A stretch of 64,000 nucleotides of DNA from Chamaea fasciata (taxonomy: Eukaryota; Chordata; Aves; Passeriformes; Sylviidae). The notes beneath the pieces are model-generated. The model was not told the DNA's origin. It made no database searches and saw only the letters and a program-made list of their open reading frames with translations. The stretch is from positions 24,927,712 to 24,991,711 of the forward strand of contig JARCOQ010000011.1 in assembly GCA_029207755.1 (NCBI GenBank), given 5' to 3'. A program made the position numbers and the translations under genes. This document shows, in pieces, positions 25,600 through 37,382 of this stretch; position 1 is the stretch's first letter; the number at the start of each line of letters is the position of its first letter.

Positions 25600-27960
25600 C
25601 TGCAAGGGAAACAAAGTGGAGCTACATCTTGCGGCGAGTCACCGGAGAGAGCCAACGCAGCCTTCTGGGAAGGACGCGTCAGGCAGGGGATGGATTTAAG
25701 CCCAAACGGTCACGGTGCACGTAGTACCTCACTTTAAAACGTCTCGGCGTGACCGTGCTCAGAGGGAGGGGGGAGATGCCGACCTGCGAGCCGCCGGCAG
25801 CAAGGCCAGATGCGGGGACAGCCCTTGGCGAGAGGCAGCACCAGGCTGGAGGGGGGAGCCCGGCGGGGTTGTGCGGTTCGGCCGCAAGCCCTTCCCGCAG
25901 CGGGGCCGTGGCCGCGGAGAGCCGCGGAGAGCCGCGGGGAGCGGGCAGGGCGCTGGCAGGGCGGGCAGGGCGCTGGCAGGGCGGGCAGGGCGGGCAGGGC
26001 GCTGGCAGGGCGGGCAGGGCGGTGGCAGGGCGGGCAGGGCGCTGGCAGGGCGGGCAGGGCGGGCAGGGCGCTGGCAGGGCGGGCAGGGCGCTGGCAGGGC
26101 GCTGGCAGGGCGGTGGCAGGGCGGGCAGGGCGGTGGCAGGGCGGGCAGGGCGCTGGCAGGGCGCTGGCAGGGCGGGCAGGGCGCTGGCAGGGCGCTGGCA
26201 GGGCGGTGGCAGGGCGGTGGCAGGGCGGTGGCAGGGCGGGCAGGGCGCTGGCAGGGCGGGCAGGGCGCTGGCAGGGCGCTGGCAGGGCGGGCAGGGCGGT
26301 GGCAGGGCGGGCAGGGCGCTGGCAGGGCGGTGGCAGGGCGGTGGCAGGGCGCTGGCAGGGCGCTGGCAGGGCGGGCCGGGCGGTGGCAGGGCGGGCAGGG
26401 CGGTGGCAGGGCGGTGGCAGGGCGGGCAGGGCGCTGGCAGGGCGGTGGCAGGGCGCTGGCAGGGCGCTGGCAGGGCGGGCAGGGCGGTGGCAGGGCGGGC
26501 AGGGCGCTGGCAGGGCGGTGGCAGGGCGCTGGCAGGGCGGGCCGGGCGGTGGCAGGGCGCTGGCAGGGCGGGCCGGGCGGTGGCAGGGCGGGCAGGGCGC
26601 TGGCAGGGCGGTGGCAGGGCGGGCAGGGCGCTGGCAGGGCGGTGGCAGGGCGGTGGCAGGGCGCTGGCAGGGCGCTGGCAGGGCGGGCCGGGCGGTGGCA
26701 GGGCGGGCAGGGCGCTGGCAGGGCGGGCAGGGCGGTGGCAGGGCGCTGGCAGGGCGGTGGCAGGGCGGGCAGGGCGGTGGCAGGGCGGGCAGGGCGGTGG
26801 CAGGGCGCTGGCAGGGCGGTGGCAGGGCGGGCAGGGCGGTGGCAGGGCGGGCAGGGCGGTGGCAGGGCGGTGGCAGGGCGGGCAGGGCGGTGGCAGGGCG
26901 GGCAGGGCGCTGGCAGGGCGGGCAGGGCGGTGGCAGGGCGCTGGCAGGGCGGTGGCAGGGCGGGCAGGGCGCTGGCAGGGCGGGCAGGGCGGTGGCAGGG
27001 CGCTGGCAGGGCGGGCAGGGCGGGCAGGGCGCTGGCAGGGCGGTGGCAGGGCGCTGGCAGGGCGGTGGCAGGGCGGGCAGGGCGCTGGCAGGGCGCTGGC
27101 AGGGCGCTGGCAGGGCGGTGGCAGGGCGGTGGCAGGGCGCTGGCAGGGCGCTGGCAGGGCGGGCAGGGCGGTGGCAGGGCGCTGGCAGGGCGGTGGCAGG
27201 GCGGGCAGGGCGCTGGCAGGGCGGGCAGGGCGGGCAGGGCGCTGGCAGGGCGGTGGCAGGGCGCTGGCAGGGCGGGCAGGGCGGTGGCAGGGCGGTGGCA
27301 GGGCGGTGGCAGGGCGGTGAGGGCGGTGGCAGGGCGGGCAGGGCGCTGGCAGGGCGGTGGCAGGGCGGGCAGGGCGGGCAGGGCGGTGGCAGGGCGGTGG
27401 CAGGGCGGGCAGGGCGCTGGCAGGGCGGTGGCAGGGCGCTGGCAGGGCGCTGGCAGGGCGCTGGCGGCTCCCCGGGGCCGCGCACGCTGAGCCCGCAGCC
27501 CCCTCTAGAGGAACGCGCCCGCCCCGCCTCGGCTTGGCGGAGGGCTCGGGTCCGCCGGAAAGAATCTTTCCAGCAATACGCCTTTTTTTTTTTCTTGGAT
27601 GGGTTTAATCCGTCGCTGTGCACCAGCGCAATATCGGGCCCCAGCACTCCTGAGCCCGAGCAGCCCCGGGCTTCCAGGCGGTCGGCTCCGGGGCTGGAGG
27701 GGACGGGGATGAGCAGAGCTGCAGGAGACGGCGGGGTGCCGCCGAGGCGAAGCGGGGAGCAGCACCGCGGGGAAACCCTCCAGGGTCCTGCCTTGCAGGG
27801 CTCCAGGCGTGTCCCCAGCTGCAGCCGGCATTGCTTTGGCGGCAGGTTTAACCCAAGCTGGAAGTGCAGGGGTGGAGATGAACGTGTCACTCGCAACACG
27901 AGCTCCCTGTAGGTGCGGGTCGGTTTAGCCCAGGACCCCGAGCCGTAGGCACGGCCTCCC
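25600..27960. other. CpG-rich block around the minisatellite
   Basis: Flanks on both sides of the minisatellite (about 25600-25939 and 27466-27960) are GC-rich and retain many CpGs, unlike the surrounding intergenic DNA. The left flank ends in three tandem 10-mers (GCCGCGGAGA, GCCGCGGAGA, GCCGCGGGGA; 25911-25940) that run directly into the array. The block could be an orphan CpG island, meaning an enhancer or a promoter for an unannotated RNA. It could also be GC enrichment by recombination and biased gene conversion. No exon with a recognisable product was found. Confidence 0.55.
25940..27465. repeat. G-rich mosaic minisatellite with 9-bp and 11-bp units
   Basis: The array of about 1.5 kb is made almost entirely of three units: GGGCGGGCA (9 bp), GGGCGCTGGCA and GGGCGGTGGCA (both 11 bp). 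They alternate in an irregular order, with on the order of 150 units. A rare GGGCGGGCC variant occurs four times, only between about 26370 and 26690, and one truncated GGGCGGTGA unit occurs near 27316. No stop codon can form in any frame, which produces very long artefactual ORFs on both strands (for example 25715-27490 plus and 25734-28037 minus). The plus strand is strongly G-rich, with GGG runs every few bases. Confidence 0.97.
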
Positions 27961-28024
27961 TCAGCCACGGGCTCTCTATCCTCACATGCACCTGGACACA
28001 ACAGCTGTGCCAGGCCAAGAGTCG

Positions 28025-28097
28025 GGTGGATTGTCACCTAAGGGTGACCTAGCCATGAAAGTTGGGGATTAGGTGGATTGTTACCTCGAAGTGACCT
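28025..28097. repeat. 47-bp-period duplication with TGACCT half-sites
   Basis: A 26-bp segment beginning GGTGGATTGTCACCT (28025-28050) recurs at 28072-28097 as GGTGGATTGTTACCT with a few changes. Each copy ends in GTGACCT. In the first copy GTCACC and GGTGAC form a perfect inverted repeat around TAAG. The second copy continues as TGACCTTGG, the complement of an extended nuclear-receptor half-site (CCAAGGTCA, SF-1/ERR type). Function is not shown. Confidence 0.7.
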
Positions 28098-28099
28098 TG

Positions 28100-31000
28100 G
28101 GGCCGCTCTAACGCAGCCCCGACACAGCCTAAATCCCTACACGTGATTAAATGCCCAGGATACATCTGCATTACTCCTTCCAGGCAGGATGTGCTGCTGG
28201 CCAACAGAGAGTCCTAAAAGATATGTGGGGATCATCCGGGATTGCCTGTGCACGAGACAGGAGACACCCGTGGAAAAACATCCTGTAAGTGCTGTCTGTA
28301 GTCAGTGGCTACAACTGGGGCTTGTGGCAACAACTTTGTTTCTGGAGTTTCCCTGTTCCGTATCTGATACTGGTCAAAATGGAGCTTTTCTGTAATAAAG
28401 AAAACCACTAACTCTACTTTGAATTACTTCCATACACAGTATCTACTTCATATTTCTGCAGTTACAGGGCTTTTATATTTTATTTCATAAACTGTGTGCC
28501 CATTTCAAAAGGAAGCATGTCTGAAAGGTGAAAACCCAAACTGTTAAAAACCCCCCCAAACCCAAAAAAACACAACCCAAAAATCTCAAACCTGTTTTCA
28601 AGCTGAAATTACTGCAAGAGCAGCTGTCTGCCTGGAGACGCTGGAGCATCCTTGTGATGTGTCCGCTTTAAGCCGTGCTTGGCCCTGGATTCGCCAGCTG
28701 GAGAGGTGGGTCCAGCTCTTATCTGAGCTTCCCTTGTGCCCACACCACCTTCAGTGGCCTTCAGCTTCCCAGCGGGCGACCTCCAGCTCACCTGCCCCGC
28801 AGGACTCCAGTTGAACACCCAACCCTCGGCCCGGGGCAGGTTTCCCAGTCAGGATCTTCCGCGTGGACAGGCCACCTGCTGGGCACCGAGCAGCACACCG
28901 GCAGCATCCTGCTGCCACTGGGCATCAGAATCTCCAGGGGACAGACACCTGGGAAGCCTCACTGTCACCATCTCCCTGTCCCCCTTGCCTTTGTCCTCGA
29001 ATGGGAACTCACGGGATATTTAATTATTGAAATCAGGCTGAATATGGAGAGATTACTCACCACGGATTCTGGGGATAAACAGTTTCCTTTGCAGAATAAT
29101 TTCTTTTTTAACAACCCCCCCCTCCCCTTTTCTCCAAATTAATTTCCATCCCAGGCATGAGCCTCTGTAGAAAATCTTGCCATAATCATTTTGAGCTAAA
29201 TATTCTGTCTAATCAGTCAAAGCAGTGGAACCAATTTTGAAGCTGTCACTTTTAATTTTTCCAATAAGAAAAAAGTCGAGCATTTCACTCACAGTGCCGT
29301 TGTGATTCCAGCTCTTCAAACCTTCGCTCCACTGCATCAGCGCTTCAGAGCTGAACTTGAAAACGTGAAGAGCTGGCACAATTGCAGAGAAACTAAAATA
29401 AATTGATTTTTAGCAGTGAGAAGAAACCTGTTTCTTCATGTACCCTTAGACCTGGCTCACAAAAGCTTTTCTTTTTTTCCTTTCTTCCCTGCATTCTTCC
29501 TCAGAACAAAAATAACTACAGCGTATTCGTGATTTCTTGCATGCAAAGGGCTGGCACTCATTAAAGTTGATGTGTTTTTGAGAGCTTGGTGCATAAATGC
29601 CGCCGGAGAAGGGCCAGAGAGCAGATGTGCTGGGTGCTGGGGTTGGTAAGAGCATTCCTCCTGTCCCTGGCACAGCATTCCTGCGGACACATCCACAATG
29701 GAGAAGCTGACCTGTGGGAGGAGGCAGGGAACAGCCTCGGCACAAAAAATGGCCGGAGAAATCCATCGTGGAAAGAACAGGTTGTTAAAACACTCCGGCA
29801 AGGGCACTTTGTGTTCAGGGCAGGCGTGGGCTGCGTTCCTGCTCAGTGAGGAGCCATCAAATTGAGGCTTTGCAAGTCCTCCCGGGAGCAAGTGGGAACA
29901 TTCTGGTCGGGGGAACGTCAGGGGGAGTTTTGCCATCGCGTTGCTGCCTCCCTGCACTCAGCGCCAGCCATAGCCGTAAGCTGGCATTCACTTCTGCTTT
30001 TAGGGATGGAGGGGAACAGAGTCAGGCCCTGTAGGAGCACTGTGGGAGAGGGAAAACAGCAAAAGCAGCAGCAGTGCCCTCGAGTTGGGCCCCCATTTGA
30101 ATCCAAAACAGAACCCACCAGCTACTAAGGAAAAACGAACCCTATCCCCCCCAAAACCAGGACAACTATCTAGAAAAGGGAAAGGATCCTTCCTACAAAT
30201 CCACACCTGAACTCCCTGGGTTCAGGACCGCTTCCCGTTTCACATTCATTTCACACCAAGATAGTCTCAGTTGTGATCCCCCAGCTCTCCTGCTGCTTGC
30301 AGGGAAACCAAACAATGCCAGCAGGACACGGGCAGCCTCAGCTGTGGCTGCCCTGTGTGAGCCCACAGCCACCCCGCTGCCATCCAGCAGCCCCGGGCTC
30401 AGCATCATGCACCCAGTGGCAGCAGAAGCCAACAGTGTCACTCGGCAGCTGCCTGATGCCTCTTACCAACCCCCTGCCTCACCCTCCGGCTCTGTTGTCT
30501 CGGTTTATTGTGTCTGTCGAGGACACAGATTGGGTTTGGAAGTTCTGAAGACGTGGAGAGCCCTCTGGCATCTGAGGAAGGAGATGAAACCTAAGAAATG
30601 GAGAAGTTAATATGTTTTCAGTCTGCAAGAGAGCTTGGAAATGCCACTGATGCTTTATTAATCTCTTCTGCCCCTGGAGGACAACAGGCAGCTGCTTCTT
30701 CCTCTCTCTCTGCTGAATTTCCTTTACTGGAAGTTAAAAGAGACGGGGGCAAGTTAATTCTATTTTGGAGACAGAGTGTTTTTGTCTATGCCTTTCATAA
30801 TGCTTTTGGATTATTAAAACTCCTTTAAAACACGACTTTTTAATCTATTTAAGAAGTCCAATTTTCTTCCTATGCTGTTTCACCCCAGCAATTTCTCTCT
30901 CCCAGGAAAACCCAAATGACTCAAGTCTAGCCAGTTTTATTGCTGTTCCGGGCCTTTCCCCATCACGTCTTGGCTGCTGATACAGAGCAAGGACAGAACT

Positions 31001-34000
31001 CATCCCAAGGCAGGATGAAGCCCCCAAAACAAGGAGAAATGACACCAAAGCCAAACGTTCTGACATAATGATGAAAGGTTGTATTTTCAGTCCATTAATA
31101 CACATTCATTTACCAGATACAAACAGAGTGGAGAGGAAAGCAATCATTAGCAGGAACAAGGATACAAAACTCAATTCCAGCAGCCTTCACAGAAGGGATA
31201 TTCAATATCACAGCAGCACTGTCAGAAGGGAGGGACGCACGGACACCTGTGCTCACACCCCTAGTGGAAGCTCTCCTTTTGTGGATTAGTTGAGCTAGAG
31301 ATGTAATTTTTTTAAAAAAACAACAACATTCCCAAAACTGTGACTTTTTGACACTTGTTCTCATTTCCCTAGTGTCAGGACTAGGGAAAGTTGGAATTAC
31401 TTACATAGAGGAGATTTTATGAAAAGACACTGGAAGGCTAAAAATAGAATAATCACAAATACTGGAAAATACAACAAGAAAGCAGGCAGGGAAAGGAAAA
31501 TAAGGGGGGGGGGGGGAAGTGACACCCCAAGAGGATCATTGCCTTCAGTGGTCGATGCATGGTTAGTGGGGTGGCTCCACTTTGATGCGCTGAGATTCAC
31601 ATGCCGGCCTTGATTCACCGCCATGAAGTTACACTCTGGGCTCAAAGCAGGGTTCTGCAGAGCTCCTGGTTTCAGCAGGATCTCAGCAGCGATTGCTTGT
31701 TTGAAACCATTTGCAGAGCGAGTGCCCCAAGCTGTGACAGTGTGCTCACATCTCGTGGGGAACCCAGGGGGTGCCAAGCTCTGCTCACATCCTGGCCTGG
31801 AGACCACTGGGTTTCTTCCCCTTGGCCACACTGCACTGCACCATGAAAGCTTTGCTGCTGGTGACAGGGGTCAGCTTAGCCCAGCAGGGATTTGGGGCTC
31901 CATATGCAGCAGGAGAGGGAAATGGCATTATCCTACAGTACTCTCAGACTTGTGTGGGAATGTCCCCACAAATGCAGCTCTGTGCCCAGGTACAACCCCC
32001 TGACTGTCCTTGCTACAAGTGCTCGAGGCTCCTTACACTGAAATAACAACAGCAAACCACATCTGCACTTGATTGTACAGGGATGTTCCTTTGGGAGGAA
32101 TAAAGATATTGTAAATTATTCATGGAAGAGTCCCAGCTAGGCAACACCTGCACTGAGGTTCTCCCAGGGACAGCACGAGGATTGCAAAATCTTGTTGGGA
32201 AACTTGATCAAAAGAAAGGAAAATGGAAGATTTGGGGTCTAATGCAGCAAGGCTCACACCAAATCAGGGGACGAACTGAGACCAAGAGACCAGAAACTGA
32301 GCTGAGCACTTTGCCTCTTCCATGGAGCACTGGAGTGGTTCTCCTATAAATTGTTATAAATTAGTACAGTTGTTGCAGAAAATGACATTTTATCCCTCAT
32401 TTTTTAAATCATGCATTAACTTTACAGTGAAACATTTATCCAGTCCAATATCTACACAACAAAACACATATTTTAAAATATCGGACTATTAAAATTTAAG
32501 GAAAGGCGTGTGAGTTCTCAAAGAGGAACATGTTAAGGAATAAATTAAAGGGAAAAGAAGTGTTCAACTCTTGAATTGCAAAATAAAGTCTGAGCCTGAG
32601 AGAAGTTCTCACTTCCTATAGTTCTAACAAATAAATGCCACAAGAAACAGCTGATGTTTCTGGGGCTGCTAGTGCTTGAATCCACATCACCTGTTCCAGC
32701 TCTGGGTATCCTGGGTGACCCTCTCCAGTTTGAAGCCCACGCTGGTGTGACAGACTAAGAAGTAGTGATTGTTCCAGGTGCAGAAATCAACTCTCCCAAG
32801 CTGTTCAACTTCACAGACTTCTTAATATAAGAAACAAACCTGTAGCTGACAGGACCCAAGGAGCCAGCTCCATCAGCACAGCCCGGGGTGAGAAGGAGCA
32901 GAGCCTTCGCCGGGTGCGGCTCCAGCCCTGCTGTCTGTTTGGGCCGAGCAGCGCTGCTCCCACAGGGAACTTGGTGGATGCTGAGATCTCCCCCCTGTGC
33001 CCAGGCTGCCCTGCACACCCTGCTTGCATTTGAATGCCGCTAAATTCCTGGTGTCGGGAATTCAGCACCAACACAGGGGAGGGATGATCAGGGCAGTGCC
33101 TCTGTTCCCACAGAGGGGAACCCCCTCCCAGAGAGAGAGCCGACATCAGGCCTGTCTGCTACCTCAGTAATGAAAGACCTTCTTAATTAGCACCTTTTCG
33201 TACCAAATCAGTCAATTACATCTCCCTCCACGGCTCTGCTGTCACTGGGGACCAGCAGCTATCACACAGTGGGCCGAGTGTTGCAGAACTGGAGTGGTTT
33301 TTCCCCAAAGCAGCCTGGCAGAAGGGGAGTTAACACCCCTGGAGTTAGGAAGCCCCAACAATCAGCTACCTACCGTTTTCAAAGACGATGTAAGGATAAT
33401 TTAACAATTATAAAAACCTTCCCTAATATGAGGATGAGGAGAATAAGAGCACTTAGAAGGTGACAGGAGTGTTGCGCTTCAAGGTTCAGTGTACAGGTGG
33501 TGGGGTTGAACACTTCCTGACTCTCAACGTGGACCTGTGTGACTGACAAGGATTCTCTGGCAGGCTGGAATTGTTTAAAGTCAGCAGTCAAACTAAAACA
33601 GCTAAACATAGGAGAGAAAAGCTCTGAACCTGCACTGATGTGAAACGACAGGACACCTTTGATCTTTCTCGATTGTAAATGGTCAGGGCACACATTGCTT
33701 TGGTTCTGCGGGGGGTGACCCCGGGTCAGTTTTTTTAAGGGGAAAAAAAAAATCAAGGGAACATATTTATGTGCTTACAGCATGCCAGGTAAAACCATCA
33801 ACCCCCTGGACTCAATCACATAAAATGCTGCACATGCACTTCCCAAAGGTGAACCAGACCACAGATGCCAGAAAGGAGTATAAAAGGCAACTGCAACGAA
33901 ACACAGGGGTAAAACAGTGGAAGCTATAGAAATGGGCTGGATTTGGAAGAACATCTGGGGTTTGTTCCCTATGTGGGTGATGCAGCAGGTACAGAATAAG

Positions 34001-35730
34001 CTGGTGCCTATTCACAGGTCTGAACACAGAAGGCAGTCAGCTCAAATGTCATGCCAGCTACATTTTGAGGATAGCTAGCTGACCAGTGGGATTCTTTTCC
34101 AGTTAAAAAACTGTTGGAAGAGCCAGAAAAGAAAAAAAACAATAAACTCTTCTGTGAATTAAAATAAATACCAGTTCACTGGGCCTTTTGACCAAGGAGT
34201 GTTGAGCACAGGTATTACTCTGGGAAGGGAAGGGATGCCTGGATGCAGGTACAGCAGAAGAGCTCAGCCACCCACTCCTCCAGATCCAACTCTCCTTAAG
34301 TGTTCTCTAATGCTCCATTTTCCCGGTGGCTGACACAGCACTGGAGACTGCCAGGAACACCTCAGGTTGGAGCTGGATATGAAATTGGGAGACGTGGCCT
34401 CATTGCAGGATGGAGCACAGGGGTAAGACCCAGGCTGGTGGCCACCACACGAGGTCCTAGCCCAGGAACTGTAGTGTTTGTCCCAGGATGCTGGATTGAA
34501 CTGCTGCTTCTCTGTACAGGGCGGTGCAAAAGAGCTTTCTTACAAAAGAGCTTTCTGACAGCAATAGAAAACAGGAATGTGCATGCTGAGTTTTACCTCT
34601 GCTTGGGAAGACATGTCCTACACGACTGAACTCAAGGTTGTGGCTGGTTCAGGAAGAAAGCAGAGCAGAGCCTTTGTCACCTGCTCCCCTTCCCCCCTGC
34701 ATTCACCCCACCTACAAATCCACAAAGCTCAGTCTGAGCATGGTGTCAGCTTAATGGCCTTTCCTTCTTTTAAACAGGGGGAAAAGGATTGAAATGAAAA
34801 TCTACTCATATGCTGCAGGATAAATGCACAAGCAGAGTGAAGAGCTTGGTTCAGATCATGCTGGCTTTGGAGTCTCAGTCCTGTTACATGCAGTGCCTTG
34901 GTTTCCCCTGGCTCTGGACACCTCAGGCTCGAGTTGGAACCTTGATCCTCTCCTGAGGAAAACAGTCACACTCAGTGGGACCAAGCTGATGTCTGCAAAG
35001 GCCAGCAAACTCCAGGGACGTCCAGCACCTCCAGCTCCAATGAGACTGCCCTCTGCCAAGCCTGAGGGCTGCTGATTGCTCCAGCTGCAATAGGAAGAGG
35101 ATTTTTTTTCCCCCAAAGGGATGAAAAGACCAAAATGCCGATTCTGATACAGGATTGTTCGTCTGTTTCCCTTTAAGAAATGAAACACCTACACTTGGAA
35201 AGCTGCAGGACAGCCCAAGGCAGCAGCAAATGGCACTTCCCTACAGTGGCAGGGCTGCACAATGTGCTCTGATGGGGTGTGGAAGGCGTGAGATGGGGAA
35301 CTCCAGTGAGCCAAGGTGCAGACACCCAAAGCCTGAGAAGCAGCACACGCAGCCCACGAGTCCTGTGCAGCCACAGCACGATCACAGTATGAACACGACC
35401 ACAGGATACAGCTGGAAGTGGTGACAACATCTATTGGGAGTTAGTTCCTGTCCTAGGAAGTAGCCTGCATCCTTTAGATGCCCAGAACATGCCTGAAGAA
35501 GTAACTCCTCCAGAGGTTAAACTTCTCATCTGCCATCGTTTCCAAGTTTTTCTGCTCCTCTTGTCTGCTAGTGTCGATTTGCTTCAAGTTCCTCCACCAA
35601 AATCTTTCCGAAGGGCTCATTAGCTTGGTGGAGAAGCTTTTTGTCTCCTTTCGCTTTCCAAAATCCCGTATTTTTCATTAACTTCTCTCCTGAGAGCAAG
35701 ACTTTAAAAGGTAAAGCAGTGTGCATCTTC
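28100..35730. other. Intergenic region proximal to PLD1, including its unmapped 3' UTR
   Basis: No coding exon, RNA gene or CR1 fragment was recognised. The PLD1 3' UTR must occupy the top of this interval just below 35731, but I could not place its end. I saw no AATAAA or ATTAAA on the minus strand between about 33000 and 35731. Simple sequence includes a G13 run at 31504-31516. The stretch 29150-29400 is A+T-rich and non-repetitive, with several ATTA or TAAT cores, and might be a conserved element. Open frames here have no family signature. Confidence 0.55.
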
Positions 35731-35955
35731 TTAAGTCCAAACCTCCATGGGTACCATGGACTCCTTTGTCCCGACGGAGGGAAGCAAATACTCTTCCTCC
35801 AGAAAACGGAAGGGGAATTGTACTAGAAACCCACGAATCTTTTTTAATTCCTCTGCTGCTTTCGCAGGATCATCATTTGCTAATTTGGGCTTGTTGATGA
35901 AATCACGCAGTTGGGTTAAATTATTCACCTGGTCACTGGGAAGGCATCGAAACAC
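35731..35955 (-). CDS. PLD1: PLD1 terminal coding exon
   Basis: The exon encodes 74 residues from [10 protein letters not shown] to PMEVWT and a TAA stop at 35733-35731. The acceptor is TTGATCAG just above 35955. It carries the [14 protein letters not shown] stretch and the conserved C-terminus. In this family an intact C-terminal tail is required for catalysis, and here the last residues are complete. Confidence 0.97.
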   Translation of the reverse strand: MFRCLPSDQVNNLTQLRDFINKPKLANDDPAKAAEELKKIRGFLVQFPFRFLEEEYLLPSVGTKESMVPMEVWT

Positions 35956-36487
35956 CTGATCAAAACAGAAAGAAGTCACCTGTCAGCGAAGGGGAAATGC
36001 AGAGTTCCTGAGAAAGACCAAAGCATACAGTGCCAATTCCCCAGGATGGGAGTGACTGAATTAAGAGCCCACAGAAGAGAGAGGGAAGAGGCATGTGCCT
36101 GTCCTCAATGAAGCTGGAGCAGGCAGAGGGGAAGCTCCGGGGCCTTTTCTGATCACTGCAAAAGCTCATTAAAAGACAAGTAAAATTTGCTTCTACTCAG
36201 TTACACTGTGGCTAATTACAAGCAGTAGCTGCACCACGGCCATTCACTGGAACTACAGCTGATGCCAACACAAGGAGAAATCTGATCTGCTGCCTTCATG
36301 GGTGCTGTCACATTGAGAATGCAACAGCTCCGGTTTCTCGTTCACAGCTCTCGCATCTCATTTCTTCAAAACACCTCTGAGGGTCCAACCCCGGGAACTC
36401 CCTTTGCCCTCCCTCTGCTGCTTCTCCCATTGGCATCTGCTGCCTCTGTGTGGGGTGGAGGGAGGGGGAAGTTGCTGTGCTCCTCAC

Positions 36488-36602
36488 TTTATCGAAGATG
36501 GTGGCATTGCGAGCTGCTGTGGCAATCCACACCTCCTTGAAGAATTTGTCACAGACGGGATCCTGGTGTTCTGGATTGAGATCGGAGCCGCCAAGGACAA
36601 CC
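36488..36602 (-). CDS. PLD1: PLD1 exon (near C-terminus)
   Basis: The 115-bp exon encodes [15 protein letters not shown]...[10 protein letters not shown]...ARNATIFDK. The acceptor is TTTTCAG and the donor is AAA followed by GTGAGG. The [10 protein letters not shown] portion differs from the human residues I recall at this position, whereas DKFFKEVW and ARNATI are conserved. Confidence 0.96.
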
Positions 36603-37228
36603 CTGAAAAGACAAAGGGATGGATGCTCACAGAGGCTGAAGCACTGGGCACTCCCCTCTTGATAAATGCCAGGAGACAAGGAGTTTCCTTGGGACTTGCC
36701 AAATCCTGTGTGCTCCCAGCACCCTCCCACTCCAATCCCCTGTGATAATCTGGCAGCTCTAATGCTGCTCGATTTTCTCCTTTTCTCCTTTTCTTCTGTG
36801 CAGTAACTGTCCAGATGGAAAATAGGGTAGGGGAAAAAAAAAAAAAGGAAAAAGAAAAAGGCCTTAAACTAAAAATGGCCCTGTTGTGGGCCAGATGGCT
36901 GCTCCCAGCAAAGAAGCTTTTTTTAAAAAGTGACACTGCCACCCAAGATTGAGAGAGTATGCAAACGGGATCTGGAGGGGGAACACCACTTGTTTATGAG
37001 CTCCGCCAGCGAAATCCTGGAGCAAAAAACCGATTTGTAAAATCAAGCTACCAAGCCGTGGGCAGGAGCAGCGCGAGGAAGGCCAGTGAAACAGCAGCAA
37101 AGCCCCGGGCTAACCCAGATCAAGCAGAGCTAAGCCTGGGCAGGCAGCCCATCAGTTTGGAAGGCTGTGGGGGGCAGGTTAAGGCTGGGCAAGCCCTGCC
37201 CCTACCCCTGCCCAGTGCCCACACCCAC

Positions 37229-37382
37229 CTGAAGCAGCGCAGGCGGAGGGACTGGGCGAACCTGCCGGCGCTGTACTGCTGGCCGTCCATGACGGAGGGG
37301 ACGGTGTCGCTGTCCTGCACGATGATGGCCATCTCGCTGTCCCTCTTCCCCAGCATGCTGCGGTCGTTGATGTTGGCGGAGC
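37229..37382 (-). CDS. PLD1: PLD1 exon following the second HKD motif
   Basis: The 154-bp exon begins within the Gly codon of GSANINDRS, the conserved block right after the second HKD motif. It continues [17 protein letters not shown] to RCF. The acceptor is CTGCCCAG and the donor is [15 protein letters not shown] helps build the active site in the phospholipase D superfamily, and this exon is strongly conserved. Confidence 0.97.

Noticed and set aside
25715..28037. ORFs of 591, 523, 700 and 767 codons over the minisatellite, on both strands
   Set aside because: The repeat units contain no possible stop codon in any frame, so the ORFs follow from the repeat itself. There is no domain and no supported splice structure.
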